Shown here in pieces: positions 11,480 to 24,596 of a DNA stretch of 64,000 bases. The notes below the pieces were generated by a model. The model searched no databases, had not been told where the DNA came from, and was given only the letters and a program-made list of their open reading frames with translations. This DNA comes from Hydractinia symbiolongicarpus. Lineage: Eukaryota > Cnidaria > Hydrozoa > Anthoathecata > Hydractiniidae. Each line of letters begins with the position of its first letter. Position 1 is the first letter of the stretch. Where the stretch lies: NCBI RefSeq assembly GCF_029227915.1, contig NC_079883.1:30816001-30880000 (forward strand). Reading direction: 5' to 3'. A program made the translations under genes and the position numbers.

Positions 11480-14400
11480 CTATACGGGCCAAGCCCGGGG
11501 TTTACGGGAAATCGCAGGTTTTCGTTTGCCGGCGATTAAACTTCTTTTATTCAGCGTCTCATCAAAAATGAAAACATTTTTGAAAACTACAAGTCTTATG
11601 CGTTTTAGTGGTGAAAAAATAATTTAAAAAATCGTTCTGGAAATGAGTTTACTCACAGGGTACTTTCTTTGTATACATTCGACTATACGGGCCAAGCCTG
11701 GGATTTACGGGAAATCGCGGGTTTTCGTTTGCCGGCGATTAAACCTCTTTCATTAAGCGTCTCATCAAAAATGAAAACATTTTTGAAAACTACAAGTCTC
11801 ATGCGTTTTAGTGGTGAAATAGTAATTTAAAAAATCGTTCGGGAAATGAGTTTACACCCTGGGTACTTTCTTTGTATACTTTTGCCTATACGGGCCGAGT
11901 CCGGATTTACGGGAAGTCGCGGGTTTTCGTTTGCCGGCGATTAGACTTCTTTTATTCAGCGTCTCATCAAAAATGAAAACATTTTTAAAAACTACAAGTC
12001 TCAAGCGTTTTAATGGTAAAAAAAAAATTTAAAAAATCGTTCGGGAAATGAGTTTACTCCCTGGGTACTTTCTTTGTATACATTCGACTATACGGGCCAA
12101 GCCCGGGATTTACGGGAAATCGCGGGATTTCGTTTGCCGGTGATTAAACCTCTTTCATTAAGCGTCTCATCAAAAATGAAAACATTTTTGAAAAATACAA
12201 GTCTCATGCGTTTTAGTGGTTAAAAAAAAATTTAAAAAATCGTTCTGGAAATGAGTTTACTTACAGGGTACTTTCTTTGTATACATTCGACTATACGGGC
12301 CAAGCCCGGGATTTACGGGAAATCGCGGGTTTTCGTTTGCCGGCGATTAAACCTCTTTAATTAAGCGTCTCATCAAAAATGAAAACATTTTTGAAAACTA
12401 CAAGTCTCATGCGTTTTAGTGGTGAAATAGTAATTTAAAAAGTCGTTCGGGAAATGAATTTACTTCCTGGGTACTTTCTTTGTATACTTTTGACTATACA
12501 GGCCAAGCCCGGGATTTACGGGAAATCGCGGGTTTTCGTTTGCCGGCGATTAAACCTCTTTCATTAAGCGTCTCATCAAAAATGAAAACATTTTTGAAAA
12601 CTACAAGTCTCATGCGTTTTAGTGGTGAAATAGTAATTTAAAAAATCGTTCGGGAAATGAGTTTACACACTGGTACTTTCTTTGTATACTTTTGCCTATA
12701 CGGGCCGAGTCCGGGATTTACAGGAAGTCGCGGGTTTTCGTTTGCCGGCGATTAAACTTCTTTTATTCAGCGTCTCATCAAAAATGAAAACATTTTTAAA
12801 AACTACAAGTCTCATGGGCTTTAGTGGTGAAATAATAATTCAAAAAATCGTTCGGGAAATGAGTTTACTCCCTGGGTACTTTCTTTGTATACTTTTGACT
12901 ATACGGGCCAAGCCCGGGGTTTACGGGAAATCGCAGGTTTTCGTTTGCCGGCGATTAAACTTCTTTTATTCAGCGTCTCATCAAAAATGAAAACATTTTT
13001 GAAAACTACAAGTCTTATGCGTTTTAGTGGTGAAAAAATAATTTAAAAAATCGTTCTGGAAATGAGTTTACTCACAGGGTACTTTCTTTGTATACATTCG
13101 ACTATACGGGCCAAGCCTGGGATTTACGGGAAATCGCGGGTTTTCGTTTGCCGGCGATTAAACCTCTTTCATTAAGCGTCTCATCAAAAATGAAAACATT
13201 TTTGAAAACTACAAGTCTCATGCGTTTTAGTGGTGAAATAGTAATTTAAAAAATCGTTCGGGAAATGAGTTTACACCCTGGGTACTTTCTTTGTATACTT
13301 TTGCCTATACGGGCCGAGTCCGGATTTACGGGAAGTCGCGGGTTTTCGTTTGCCGGCGATTAGACTTCTTTTATTCAGCGTCTCATCAAAAATGAAAACA
13401 TTTTTAAAAACTACAAGTCTCAAGCGTTTTAATGGTAAAAAAAAAATTTAAAAAATCGTTCGGGAAATGAGTTTACTCCCTGGGTACTTTCTTTGTATAC
13501 ATTCGACTATACGGGCCAAGCCCGGGATTTACGGGAAATCGCGGGATTTCGTTTGCCGGTGATTAAACCTCTTTCATTAAGCGTCTCATCAAAAATGAAA
13601 ACATTTTTGAAAAATACAAGTCTCATGCGTTTTAGTGGTTAAAAAAAAATTTAAAAAATCGTTCTGGAAATGAGTTTACTTACAGGGTACTTTCTTTGTA
13701 TACATTCGACTATACGGGCCAAGCCCGGGATTTACGGGAAATCGCGGGTTTTCGTTTGCCGGCGATTAAACCTCTTTAATTAAGCGTCTCATCAAAAATG
13801 AAAACATTTTTGAAAACTACAAGTCTCATGCGTTTTAGTGGTGAAATAGTAATTTAAAAAGTCGTTCGGGAAATGAATTTACTTCCTGGGTACTTTCTTT
13901 GTATACTTTTGACTATACAGGCCAAGCCCGGGATTTACGGGAAATCGCGGGTTTTCGTTTGCCGGCGATTAAACCTCTTTCATTAAGCGTCTCATCAAAA
14001 ATGAAAACATTTTTGAAAACTACAAGTCTCATGCGTTTTAGTGGTGAAATAGTAATTTAAAAAATCGTTCGGGAAATGAGTTTACACACTGGGTACTTTC
14101 TTTGTATACTTTTGCCTATACGGGCCGAGTCCGGGATTTACAGGAAGTCGCGGGTTTTCGTTTGCCGGCGATTAAACTTCTTTTAGTCAGCGTCTCATCA
14201 AAAATGAAAACATTTTTAAAAACTACAAGTCTCATGGGCTTTAGTGGTGAAATAATAATTCAAAAAATCGTTCGGGAAATGAGTTTACTCCCTGGGTACT
14301 TTCTTTGTATACTTTTGACTATACGGGCCGAGTCCGGATTTACGGGAAGTCGCGGGTTTTCGTTTGCCGGCAATTAGACTTCTTTTATTCAGCATCTCAT

Positions 14401-15640
14401 CAAAAATGAAAACATTTTTAAAAACTACAAGTCTCAAGCGTTTTAATGGTAAAAAAAAAATTTAAAAAATCGTTCGGGAAATGAGTTTACTCCCTGGGTA
14501 CTTTCTTTGTATACATTCGACTATACGGGCCAAGCCCGGGATTTACGGGAAATCGCGGGATTTCGTTTGCCGGTGATTAAACCTCTTTCATTAAGCGTCT
14601 CATCAAAAATAAAAACATTTTTGAAAAATACAAGTCTCATGCGTTTCAGTGGTTAAAAAAAAATTTAAAAAATCGTTCTGGAAATGAGTTTACTCACAGG
14701 GTACATTCTTTGTATACATTCGACTATACGGGCCAAGCCCGGGATTTACGGGAAATCGCGGGTTTTCGTTTGCCGGCGATTAAACCTCTTTAATTAAGCG
14801 TCTCATCAAAAATGAAAACATTTTTGAAAACTACAAGTCTCATGCGTTTTAGTGGTGAAATAGTAATTTAAAAAGTCGTTCGGGAAATGAATTTACTTCC
14901 TGGGTACTTTCTTTGTATACTTTTGACTATACAGGCCAAGCCCGGGATTTACGGGAAATCGCGGGTTTTCGTTTGCCGGCGATTAAACCTCTTTCATTAA
15001 GCGTCTCATCAAAAATGAAAACATTTTTGAAAACTACAAGTCTCATGCGTTTTAGTGGTGAAATAGTAATTTAAAAAATCGTTCGGGAAATGAGTTTACA
15101 CCCTGGGTACTTTCTTTGTATACTTTTGCCTATACGGGCCGAGTCCGGGATTTACGGGAAGTCGCGGGTTTTCGTTTGCCGGCGATTAAACTTCTTTTAT
15201 TCAGCGTCTCATCAAAAATGAAAACATTTTTAAAAACTACAAGTCTCATGGGCTTTAGTGGTGAAATAATAATTCAAAAAATCGTTCGGGAAATGAGTTT
15301 ACTCCCTGGGTACTTTCTTTGTATACTTTTGACTATACGGGCCGAGTCCGGATTTACGGGAAGTCGCGGGTTTTCGTTTGCCGGCGATTAGACTTCTTTT
15401 ATTCAGCGTCTCATCAAAAATGAAAACATTTTTAAAAACTACAAGTCTCAAGCGTTTTAATGGTAAAAAAAAAATTTAAAAAATCGTTCGGGAAATGAGT
15501 TTACTCCCTGGGTACTTTCTTTGTATACATTCGACTATACGGGCCAAGCCCGGGATTTACGGGAAATCGCGGGATTTCGTTTGCCGGTGATTAAACCTCT
15601 TTCATTAAACGTCTCATCAAAAATGAAAACATTTTTGAAA
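11480..15640 (+). repeat. Higher-order repeats: one 1419-bp step, then 1014-bp steps
   Basis: The variant CAAGCGTTTTAATGG occurs at 12002, 13421, 14435 and 15449. Spacings are 1419, 1014 and 1014 bp, that is seven, five and five monomers. The changed step shows that two monomers were lost or gained between successive copies. Three related short open stretches at 12682, 14102 and 15116 follow the same spacing and are repeat by-products. Confidence 0.88.
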
Positions 15641-17430
15641 AATACAAGTCTCATGCGTTTTAGTGGTTAAAAAAAAATTTAAAAAATCGTTCGGGAAATG
15701 AGTTTACTCCCTGGGTACTTTCTTTGTATACTTTTGACTATACGGGCCGAGTCCGGGATTTACGGGAAATCGCAGGTTTTCGTTTGCCGGCGATTAAACT
15801 TCTTTTATTCAGCGTCTCATCAAAAATGAAAACATTTTTGAAAACTACAAGTCTCATGCGTTTTAGTGGTGAAAAAATAAATTAAAAAATCGTTCGGGAA
15901 ATGAGTTTACTTCCTGGGTACTTTCTTTGTATACTTTTGACTATACGGGCAAAGCCCGGGATGTACGGGAAATCGCGGGTTTTCGTTTGCCGGCGAATAA
16001 ACTTCTTTTATTCAGCGTGTCATCAAAAATGAAAACATTTTTGAAAACTACAAGTCTTATGCGTTTTAGTGGTAAAAAAATAATTTAAAAAATCGTTCTG
16101 GAAATGAGTTTACTCACAGGGTACTTTCTTTGTATACATTCGACTATACAGGCCAAGCCCGGGATTTACGGGAAATCGCGGGATTTCGTTTGCCGGTGAT
16201 TAAACCTCTTTCATTAAACGTCTCATCAAAAATGAAAACATTTTTGAAAAATACAAGTGTCATGCGTTTTAGTGGTAAAAAAAAAATTTAAAAAATCGTT
16301 CGGGAAATGAGTTTACTCCCTGGGTACTTTCTTTGTATACTTTTGACTATACGGGCCGAGTCCGGGATTTACGGGAAATCGCAGGTTTCCGTTTGCCGGC
16401 GATTAAACTTCTTTTATTCAGCGTCTCATCAAAAATGAAAACATTTTTGAAAACTACAAGTCTCATGCGTTTTAGTGGTGAAAAAATGAATTAAAAAATC
16501 GTTCGGGAAATGAGTTTACTTCCTGGGTACTTTCTTTGTATACTTTTGACTATACGGGCAGAGCCCGGGATGTACGGGAAATCGCGGGTTTTCGTTTGCC
16601 GGCGAATAAACTTCTTTTATTCAGCGTGTCATCAAAAATGAAAACATTTTTGAAAACTACAAGTCTTATGCGTTTTAGTGGTAAAAAAATAATTTAAAAA
16701 ATCGTTCTGGAAATGAGTTTACTCACAGGGTACTTTCTTTGTATACATTCGACTATACAGGCCAAGCCCGGGATTTACGGGAAATCGCGGGATTTCGTTT
16801 GCCGGTGATTAAACCTCTTTCATTAAACGTCTCATCAAAAATGAAAACATTTTTGAAAAATACAAGTGTCATGCGTTTTAGTGGTAAAAAAAAAATTTAA
16901 AAAATCGTTCGGGAAATGAGTTTACTCCCTGGGTACTTTCTTTGTATACTTTTGACTATACGGGCCGAGTCCGGGATTTACGGGAAATCGCAGGTTTCCG
17001 TTTGCCGGCGATTAAACTTCTTTTATTCAGCGTCTCATCAAAAATGAAAACATTTTTGAAAACTACAAGTCTCATGCGTTTTAGTGGTGAAAAAATGAAT
17101 TAAAAAATCGTTCGGGAAATGAGTTTACTTCCTGGGTACTTTCTTTGTATACTTTTGACTATACGGGCAGAGCCCGGGATGTACGGGAAATCGCGGGTTT
17201 TCGTTTGCCGGCGAATAAACTTCTTTTATTCAGCGTGTCATCAAAAATGAAAACATTTTTGAAAACTACAAGTCTTATGCGTTTTAGTGGTAAAAAAATA
17301 ATTTAAAAAATCGTTCTGGAAATGAGTTTACTCACAGGGTACTTTCTTTGTATACATTCGACTATACAGGCCAAGCCCGGGATTTACGGGAAATCGCGGG
17401 ATTTCGTTTGCCGGCGATTAAACCTCTTTC
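15640..17430 (+). repeat. Higher-order repeat, 609 bp x 3
   Basis: The variant GGGATGTACGGG occurs at 15961, 16570 and 17179 (atg positions), each 609 bp apart. CAGCGTGTCATC and GGCGAATAAAC move with it. The second and third copies also share GAAAAAATGAATT, which the first lacks (GAAAAAATAAATT). Confidence 0.88.
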
Positions 17431-18499
17431 ATTAAGCCTCTCATCAAAAATGAAAACATTTTTTAAAAACTACAAGTCTCATGCGTTTTAGTGGTAAAAA
17501 AAAAATTTAAAAAATCGTTCGGGAAATGAGTTTACTCCCTGGGTACTTTCTTTGTATACTTTTGACTATACGGGCCGAGTCCGGGATTTACGGGAAATCG
17601 CAGGTTTTCGTTTGCCGGCGATTAAACTTCTTTTTTTCAGCGTCTCATCAAAAATGAAAACATTTTTGAAAACTACAAGTCTCATGCGTTTTAGTGGTGA
17701 AAAAATAAATTAAAAAATCGTTCGGAAAATGAGTTTACTTCCTGGGTACTTTCTTTGTAAACTTTTGACTATACGGGTCAAGCCCGGGATTTACGGGAAA
17801 TCGCGGGTTTTCGTTTGCCGGCGATTAAACTTCTTTTATTCAGCGTCTCATCAAAAATGAAAACATTTTTGAAAACTACAAGTCTTATGCGTTTTAGTGG
17901 TGAAAAAATAATTTAAAAAATCGTTCTGGAAATGAGTTTACTCACAGGGTACTTTCTTTGTATACATTCGACTATACGGGCCAAGCCCAGGATTTACGGG
18001 AAATCGCGGGTTTTCGTTTGCCGGCGATTAAACCTCTTTCATTAAGCGTCTCATCAAAAATGAAAACATTTTTGAAAACTACAAGTCTCATGGGTTTTAG
18101 TGGTGAAATAATAATTTAAAAAATCGTTTGGGAAATGAGTTTACTCCCTGGGTACTTTCTTTGTATACTTTTGACTACACGGGCCGAGTCCGGATTTACG
18201 GGAAGTCGCGGGTTTTCGTTTGCCGGCGATTAAACTTCTTTTATTCAGCGTCTCATCAAAAATGAAAACATTTTTAAAAACTACAAGTCTCAAGCGTTTT
18301 AGTGGTGAAAAAAAAATTTAAAAAATCGTTTGGGAAATGAGTTTACTCCCTGGGTACTTTCTTTGTATACATTCGACTATACGGGCCAAGCCCGGGATTT
18401 ACGGGAAATCGCGGGATTTCGTTTGCCGGCGATTAAACCTCTTTCATTAAGCGTCTCATCAAAAATGAAAACATTTTTGAAAACTACAAGTCTCATGCG

Positions 18500-21400
18500 T
18501 TTTAGTGGTGAAAAAAAAATTTAAAAAATCGTTCGGGAAATGAGTTTACTCCCTGGGTACTTTCTTTGTATACATTCGACTATACGGGCCAAGCCCGGGA
18601 TTTACGGGAAATCGCGGGATTTCGTTTGCCGGCGATTAAACCTCTTTCATTAAGCGTCTCATCAAAAATGAAAACATTTTTGAAAACTACAAGTCTCATG
18701 TGTTTTAGTGGTTAAAAAAAAATTTAAAAAATCGTTCGGGAAATGAGTTTACTCCCTGGGTACTTTCTTTGTATACTTTTGACTATACGGGCCGAGTCCG
18801 GGATTTACGGGAAATCGCAGGTTTTCGTTTGCCGGCGATTAAACTTCTTTTATTCAGCGTCTCATCAAAAATGTAAACATTTTTGAAAACTACAAGTCTC
18901 ATGCGTTTTAGTGGTGAAAAAATAAATTAAAAAATCGTTCGGGAAATGAGTATACTTCCTGGGTACTTTCTTTGTATACTTTTGACTATACGGGCCAAGC
19001 CTGGGATTTACGGGAAATCGCGGGTTTTCGTTTGCCGGTGAATAAACTTCTTTTATTCAGCGTCTCATCAAAAATGAAAACATTTTTGAAAACTACAAGT
19101 CTCATGCGTTTTAGTGGTAAAAAAAAAATTTAAAAAATCGTTTTGGAAATGAGTTTACTCACAGGGTACTTTCTTTGTATACTTTTGACTATACGGGCCA
19201 AGCCCGGGATTTACGGGAAATCGCAGGTTTTCGTTTGCCGGCGATTAAACTTCTTTTTTTCAGCGTCTCATTAAAAATGAAAACATTTTTGAAAACTACA
19301 AGTCTCATGCGTTTTAGTAGTGAAAAAATAAATTAAAAAATCGTTCGGGAAATGAGTTTACTTCCTGGGTACTTTCTTTGTACACTTTTGACTATACGGG
19401 TCAAGCCCGGGATTTACGGGAAATCGCGGGTTTTCGTTTGCCGGCGATTAAACTTCTTTTATTCAGCGTCTCATCAAAAATGAAAACATTTTTGAAAACT
19501 ACAAGTCTTGTGCGTTTTAGTGGTGAAAAAATAATTTAAAAAATCGTTCTGGAAATGAATTTACTCACAGGGTACTTTCTTTGTATTCATTCGACTATAC
19601 GGGCCAAGCCCGGGATTTACGGGAAATCGCGGGTTTTCGTTTGCCGGCGATTAAACCTCTTTCATTAAGCGTCTCATCAAAAATGAAAACATTTTCGAAA
19701 ACTACAAGTCAAGCACTTTAGTGGTGAAATAATAATTTAAAAAATCGTTCGGGAAATGAGTTTACTCCCTGGGTACTTTCTTTGTATACTTTTGACTATA
19801 CGGGCCGAGTCCGGGATTTACGGGAAGTCGCGGGTTTTCGTTTGCCGGCGATTAAACTTTTTTTATTCAGCGTCTCATCAAAAATGAAAACATTTTTAAA
19901 AACTACAAGTGTCAAGCGTTTTAGTGGTGAAAAAAAAATTTAAAAAATCGTTCGGGAAATGAGTTTACTCCCTGGGTACTTTCTTTGTATACATTCGACT
20001 ATACGGGCCAAGCCCGGGATTTACGGGAAATCGCGGGATTTCGTTTGCCGGCGATTAAACCTCTTCATTAAGCGTCTCATCAAAAATGAAAACATTTTTG
20101 AAAACTACAAGTCTCATGCGTTTTAGTGGTTAAAAAAAAATTTAAAAAATCGTTCCGGAAAAGAGTTTACTCCCTGGGTACTTTCTTTGTATACTTTTGA
20201 CTATACGGGCCGAGTCCGGGATTTACGGGAAATCGCAGGTTTTCGTTTGCCGGCGATTAAACTTCTTTTATTCAGCGTCTCATCAAAAATGAAAACATTT
20301 TTAAAAACTACAAGTCTTATGCGTTTTAGTGGTGAAAAAATAATTTAAAAAATCGTTCTGGAAATGAGTTTACTCACAGGGTACTTTGTTTGTATACATT
20401 CGACTATACAGGCCAAGCCCGGGATTTACGGGAAATCGCGGGATTTCCTTTGCCGGCGATTAAACCTCTTTCCTTAAGCCTCTCATCAAAAATGAAAACA
20501 TTTTTGAAAACTACAAGTCTCATGCGTTTTAGTGGTAAAAAAAAATTTAAAAAATCGTTCGGGAAATGAGTTTACTCCCTGGGTACTTTCTTTGTATACT
20601 TTTGACTATACGGGCCGAGTCCGGGATTTACGGGAAATCGCAGGTTTTCGTTTGCCGGCGATTAAACTTCTTTATTTCAGCGTCTCATCAAAAATGAAAA
20701 CATTTTTGAAAACTACAAGTCAAGGGCTTTAGTGGTGAAATAACAATTTAAAAAATCGTTCGGGAAATGAGTTTACTCCCTGGGTACTTTCTTTGTATAC
20801 TTTTGACTATACGGGCCGAGTCCAGATTTACGGGAAATCGCGGGTTTTCGTTTGCCGGCGATTAAACCTCTTTCATTAAGCGTCTCATCAAAAATGAAAA
20901 CATTTTCGAAAACTACAAGTCAAGGGCTTTAGTGGTGAAATAACAATTTAAAAAATCGTTCGGGAAATGAGTTTACTCCCTGGGTACTTTCTTTGTATAC
21001 TTTTGACTATACGGGCCGAGTCCAGATTTACGGGAAGTCGCGGGTTTTCGTTTGCCGGCGATTAAACTTTTTTTATTCAGCGTCTCATCAAAAATGAAAA
21101 CATTTTTAAAAACTACAAGTCTCAAGCGTTTTAGTGGTGAAAAAAAAATTTAAAAAATCGTTCGGGAAATGAGTTTACTCCCTGGGTACTTTCTTTGTAT
21201 ACATTCGACTATACGGGCCAAGCCCGGGATTTACGGGAAATCGCGGGATTTCGTTTGCCGGCGATTAAACCTCTTTCATTAAGCGTCTCATCAAAAATGA
21301 AAACATTTTTGAAAACTACAAGTCTCATGTGTTTTAGTGGTTAAAAAAAAATTTAAAAAATCGTTCGGGAAATGAGTTTACTCCCTGGGTACTTTCTTTG

Positions 21401-23757
21401 TATACTTTTGACTATACGGGCCGAGTCCGGGATTTACGGGAAATCGCAGGTTTTCGTTTGCCGGCGATTAAACTTCTTTTATTCAGCGTCTCATCAAAAA
21501 TGTAAACATTTTTGAAAACTACAAGTCTCATGCGTTTTAGTGGTGAAAAAATAAATTAAAAAATCGTTCGGGAAATGAGTATACTTCCTGGGTACTTTCT
21601 TTGTATACTTTTGACTATACGGGCCAAGCCTGGGATTTACGGGAAATCGCGGGTTTTCGTTTGCCGGTGAATAAACTTCTTTTATTCAGCGTCTCATCAA
21701 AAATGAAAACATTTTTGAAAACTACAAGTCTCATGCGTTTTAGTGGTAAAAAAAAAATTTAAAAAATCGTTTTGGAAATGAGTTTACTCACAGGGTACTT
21801 TCTTTGTATACTTTTGACTATACGGGCCAAGCCCGGGATTTACGGGAAATCGCAGGTTTTCGTTTGCCGGCGATTAAACTTCTTTTTTTCAGCGTCTCAT
21901 TAAAAATGAAAACATTTTTGAAAACTACAAGTCTCATGCGTTTTAGTAGTGAAAAAATAAATTAAAAAATCGTTCGGGAAATGAGTTTACTTCCTGGGTA
22001 CTTTCTTTGTACACTTTTGACTATACGGGTCAAGCCCGGGATTTACGGGAAATCGCGGGTTTTCGTTTGCCGGCGATTAAACTTCTTTTATTCAGCGTCT
22101 CATCAAAAATGAAAACATTTTTGAAAACTACAAGTCTTGTGCGTTTTAGTGGTGAAAAAATAATTTAAAAAATCGTTCTGGAAATGAATTTACTCACAGG
22201 GTACTTTCTTTGTATTCATTCGACTATACGGGCCAAGCCCGGGATTTACGGGAAATCGCGGGTTTTCGTTTGCCGGCGATTAAACCTCTTTCATTAAGCG
22301 TCTCATCAAAAATGAAAACATTTTCGAAAACTACAAGTCAAGGACTTTAGTGGTGAAATAATAATTTAAAAAATCGTTCGGGAAATGAGTTTACTCCCTG
22401 GGTACTTTCTTTGTATACTTTTGACTATACGGGCCGAGTCCGGGATTTACGGGAAGTCGCGGGTTTTCGTTTGCCGGCGATTAAACTTTTTTTATTCAGC
22501 GTCTCATCAAAAATGAAAACATTTTTAAAAACTACAAGTCTCAAGCGTTTTAGTGGTGAAAAAAAAATTTAAAAAATCGTTCGGGAAATGAGTTTACTCC
22601 CTGGGTACTTTCTTTGTATACATTCGACTATACGGGCCAAGCCCGGGATTTACGGGAAATCGCGGGATTTCGTTTGCCGGCGATTAAACCTCTTCATTAA
22701 GCGTCTCATCAAAAATGAAAACATTTTTGAAAACTACAAGTCTCATGCGTTTTAGTGGTTAAAAAAAAATTTAAAAAATCGTTCCGGAAAAGAGTTTACT
22801 CCCTGGGTACTTTCTTTGTATACTTTTGACTATACGGGCCGAGTCCGGGATTTACGGGAAATCGCAGGTTTTCGTTTGCCGGCGATTAAACTTCTTTTAT
22901 TCAGCGTCTCATCAAAAATGAAAACATTTTTAAAAACTACAAGTCTTATGCGTTTTAGTGGTGAAAAAATAATTTAAAAAATCGTTCTGGAAATGAGTTT
23001 ACTCACAGGGTACTTTGTTTGTATACATTCGACTATACAGGCCAAGCCCGGGATTTACGGGAAATCGCGGGATTTCCTTTGCCGGCGATTAAACCTCTTT
23101 CCTTAAGCCTCTCATCAAAAATGAAAACATTTTTGAAAACTACAAGTCTCATGCGTTTTAGTGGTAAAAAAAAATTTAAAAAATCGTTCGGGAAATGAGT
23201 TTACTCCCTGGGTACTTTCTTTGTATACTTTTGACTATACGGGCCGAGTCCGGGATTTACGGGAAATCGCAGGTTTTCGTTTGCCGGCGATTAAACTTCT
23301 TTATTTCAGCGTCTCATCAAAAATGAAAACATTTTTGAAAACTACAAGTCAAGGGCTTTAGTGGTGAAATAACAATTTAAAAAATCGTTCGGGAAATGAG
23401 TTTACTCCCTGGGTACTTTCTTTGTATACTTTTGACTATACGGGCCGAGTCCAGATTTACGGGAAATCGCGGGTTTTCGTTTGCCGGCGATTAAACCTCT
23501 TTCATTAAGCGTCTCATCAAAAATGAAAACATTTTCGAAAACTACAAGTCAAGGGCTTTAGTGGTGAAATAACAATTTAAAAAATCGTTCGGGAAATGAG
23601 TTTACTCCCTGGGTACTTTCTTTGTATACTTTTGACTATACGGGCCGAGTCCAGATTTACGGGAAGTCGCGGGTTTTCGTTTGCCGGCGATTAAACTTTT
23701 TTTATTCAGCGTCTCATCAAAAATGAAAACATTTTTAAAAACTACAAGTCTCAAGCG
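18500..23757 (+). repeat. Higher-order repeat, 2629 bp x 2 (13 monomers)
   Basis: The longest clear unit in the array. CATGTGTTTTAGTGG is at 18697 and 21326, CTTGTGCG at 19507 and 22136, and TTTGTATTCATTCG near 19583 and 22212. All are offset by 2629 bp. The few differences I saw include AAGCACTTT/AAGGACTTT and GTGTCAAGCG/GTCTCAAGCG. Near-identity over 2.6 kb implies recent duplication. Confidence 0.9.
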
Positions 23758-24596
23758 TTTTAGTGGTGAAAAAAAAATTTAAAAAATCGTTCGGGAAATG
23801 AGTTTACTCCCTGGGTACTTTCTTTGTATACATTCGACTATACGGGCCAAGACCGGGATTTACGGGAAATCGCGGGATTTCGTTTGCCGGCGATTAAACC
23901 TCTTTCATTAAGCGTCTCATCAAAAATGAAAACATTTTTGAAAACTACAAGTCTCATGCGTTTTAGTGGTTAAAAAAAAATTTAAAAAATCGTTCGGGAA
24001 ATGAGTTTACTCCCTGGGTACTTTCTTTGTATACTTTTGACTATACGGGCCGAGTCCAGGATTTACGGGAAATCGCAGGTTTTCGTTTGCCGGCGATTAA
24101 ACTTCTTTTATTCAGCGTCTCATCAAAAATGAAAACATTTTTGAAAACTACAAGTCTCATGCGTTTTAGTGGTGAAAAAATAAATTAAAAAATCGTTCGG
24201 GAAATGAGTTTACTTCCTGGGTACTTTCTTTGTATACTTTTGACTATACTGGCCAAGCCTGGGATTTACGGGAAATCGCAGGTTTTCGTTTGCCGGCGAT
24301 TAAACTTCTTTTATTCAGCGTCTCATCAAAAATGAAAACATTTTTAAAAACTACAAGTCTTATGCGTTTTAGTGGTGAAAAAATAATTTAAAAAATCGTT
24401 CTGGAAATGAGTTTACTCACAGGGTACTTTCTTTGTATACATTCGACTATACAGGCCAAGCCCGGTATTTACGGGAAATCGCGGGATTTCGTTTGCCGGC
24501 GATTAAACCTCTTTCCTTAAGCCTCTCATCAAAAATGAAAACATTTTTGAAAACTACAAGTCTCATGCGTTTTAGTGGTAAAAAAAAATTTAAAAA

